Assembly (NCBI GenBank): GCA_951230915.1
Contig: OX579633.1
Coordinates: forward strand, 23,594,574-23,658,573
From: Antitrichia curtipendula
Taxonomy: Eukaryota > Streptophyta > Bryopsida > Hypnales > Leucodontaceae
Reading direction: 5' to 3'
Length of the DNA: 64,000 bases
This document shows, piece after piece, positions 63,491 to 64,000 of this stretch (the stretch's first letter is position 1; each line of letters starts with the position of its first letter). Under the pieces are notes generated by a model. It was not told the DNA's origin and did no database searches. It saw nothing but the letters and a program-made list of their open reading frames with translations. The translations under genes were made by a program, and so were the position numbers.

Positions 63491-63525
63491 GGCGGACGGG
63501 CGGGCGGGCGGGCGGGCGGACGGGC
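63491..63525 (+). repeat. (GGGC)n tract with G-quadruplex potential
   Basis: Seven to eight runs of three G separated by one or two bases (gggcgggcgggc repeats with two gga interruptions). The G-rich strand is opposite the kinase's coding strand. Confidence 0.8.
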
Positions 63526-63651
63526 ACCTCCACTCCGACGCGCTAATCAAATGGCGAAATGACGAACTCTTCGGCACCGAGGGAGACGACGACGACGCTC
63601 CGGCCGGAGGAGACGAACTTCGCGACGAAATCCGACACACGGACGACCAGG

Positions 63652-63674
63652 CGACGACGACGACGACGACGACC
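63652..63674. repeat. (GAC)n microsatellite
   Basis: About seven consecutive gac triplets. Confidence 0.85.
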
Positions 63675-64000
63675 TCCTCCCGCGGGCCCCGCCGCGTCTG
63701 CCCCTTTCATAGATGCTGGCCTGACGGGAATCTACGACGCGCGTGCATTTCTCGCCTCCGGAAGGGCGGGCGGGCGGCGGGAGAGGCAGGCGATGTTGTT
63801 CGTGGACCGGGTAACCGCGTGGGTAAAAGGCAGTAAATGCGTTTCGTTTGGTGGGCTCACTGGGTTTTATGAGTGGAATGACAAGAGAGGGGGGGTAAGT
63901 TATTTACGCGGGGAGAATGTGGGTTTCCAATTTGGATGGAATATGGGTTGCACAAACACGGTGCGCAACTTGTACTCCTACGCTTTCATTTATGCATGGA

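Larger units (their letters stand above)
62984..63830 (-). promoter_or_regulatory. very GC-rich leader and promoter zone of the MAPKK
   Basis: GC-rich DNA extends about 850 bases upstream of the kinase start. It includes a (GGCG)n tract and a (GAC)n tract. Long open frames on both strands here (for example 62405-63253 and 63357-63836 on plus) follow from composition and show no domain. The long GC-rich leader could limit translation. The transcription start was not determined. Confidence 0.4.

Noticed and set aside
63357..63836. 159-residue plus ORF in the GC-rich leader region
   Set aside because: It runs through the (GGGC)n and (GAC)n tracts, with low-complexity composition and no domain.

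Overview
The window is nuclear DNA of a land plant. The supporting signs are GT-AG introns with AT-rich bodies, an augmin AUG4 gene, an intronless plant group C/D-type MAP kinase kinase, plant-style telo-box motifs and CACTA transposons whose ends read CACTACAAG. A fused ALKBH8 gene (two separate genes in Arabidopsis) and a decayed bacterial-type amino-methyltransferase relative make a seed-free plant such as a moss, liverwort or lycophyte more likely than a flowering plant. That placement is inference. GC-richer gene islands sit in long AT-rich, repeat-filled spacers.

Layout: 1-3.5 kb repeats; 3.6-7.4 kb (+) a CCHC zinc-knuckle, proline-rich ZCCHC8-like gene (8 coding exons resolved); 7.4-17.5 kb AT-rich spacer with repeats and two unexplained GC-richer islands; 17.5-21.4 kb (-) a complete 13-exon AUG4 gene; 21.5-33 kb gene-free spacer with repeats and a MITE candidate; 33.5-37.0 kb (+) a complete 8-exon ALKBH8 gene with RRM, AlkB dioxygenase and Trm9-type methyltransferase in one frame; 37-48 kb repeats, decayed coding remnants and hairpins, including a near-perfect foldback mini-CACTA; 48-54.6 kb a multi-exon pseudogene ending in a permuted amino-methyltransferase-like domain, with a 2.2 kb CACTA element in one intron; 55.3-56.8 kb a second CACTA element nested in an older repeat; 57.9-58.8 kb (+) a frameshifted HTATIP2-like Rossmann gene; 61.9-63.0 kb (-) the MAP kinase kinase, with a very GC-rich leader.

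The intact genes are unlinked housekeeping or signalling functions: nuclear RNA surveillance, spindle microtubule nucleation, tRNA wobble-uridine modification and MAPK signalling. They do not form a pathway. The points of most interest are the single-gene ALKBH8 architecture, the methyltransferase-like pseudogene, and the young, structurally informative transposons with identifiable target-site duplications.
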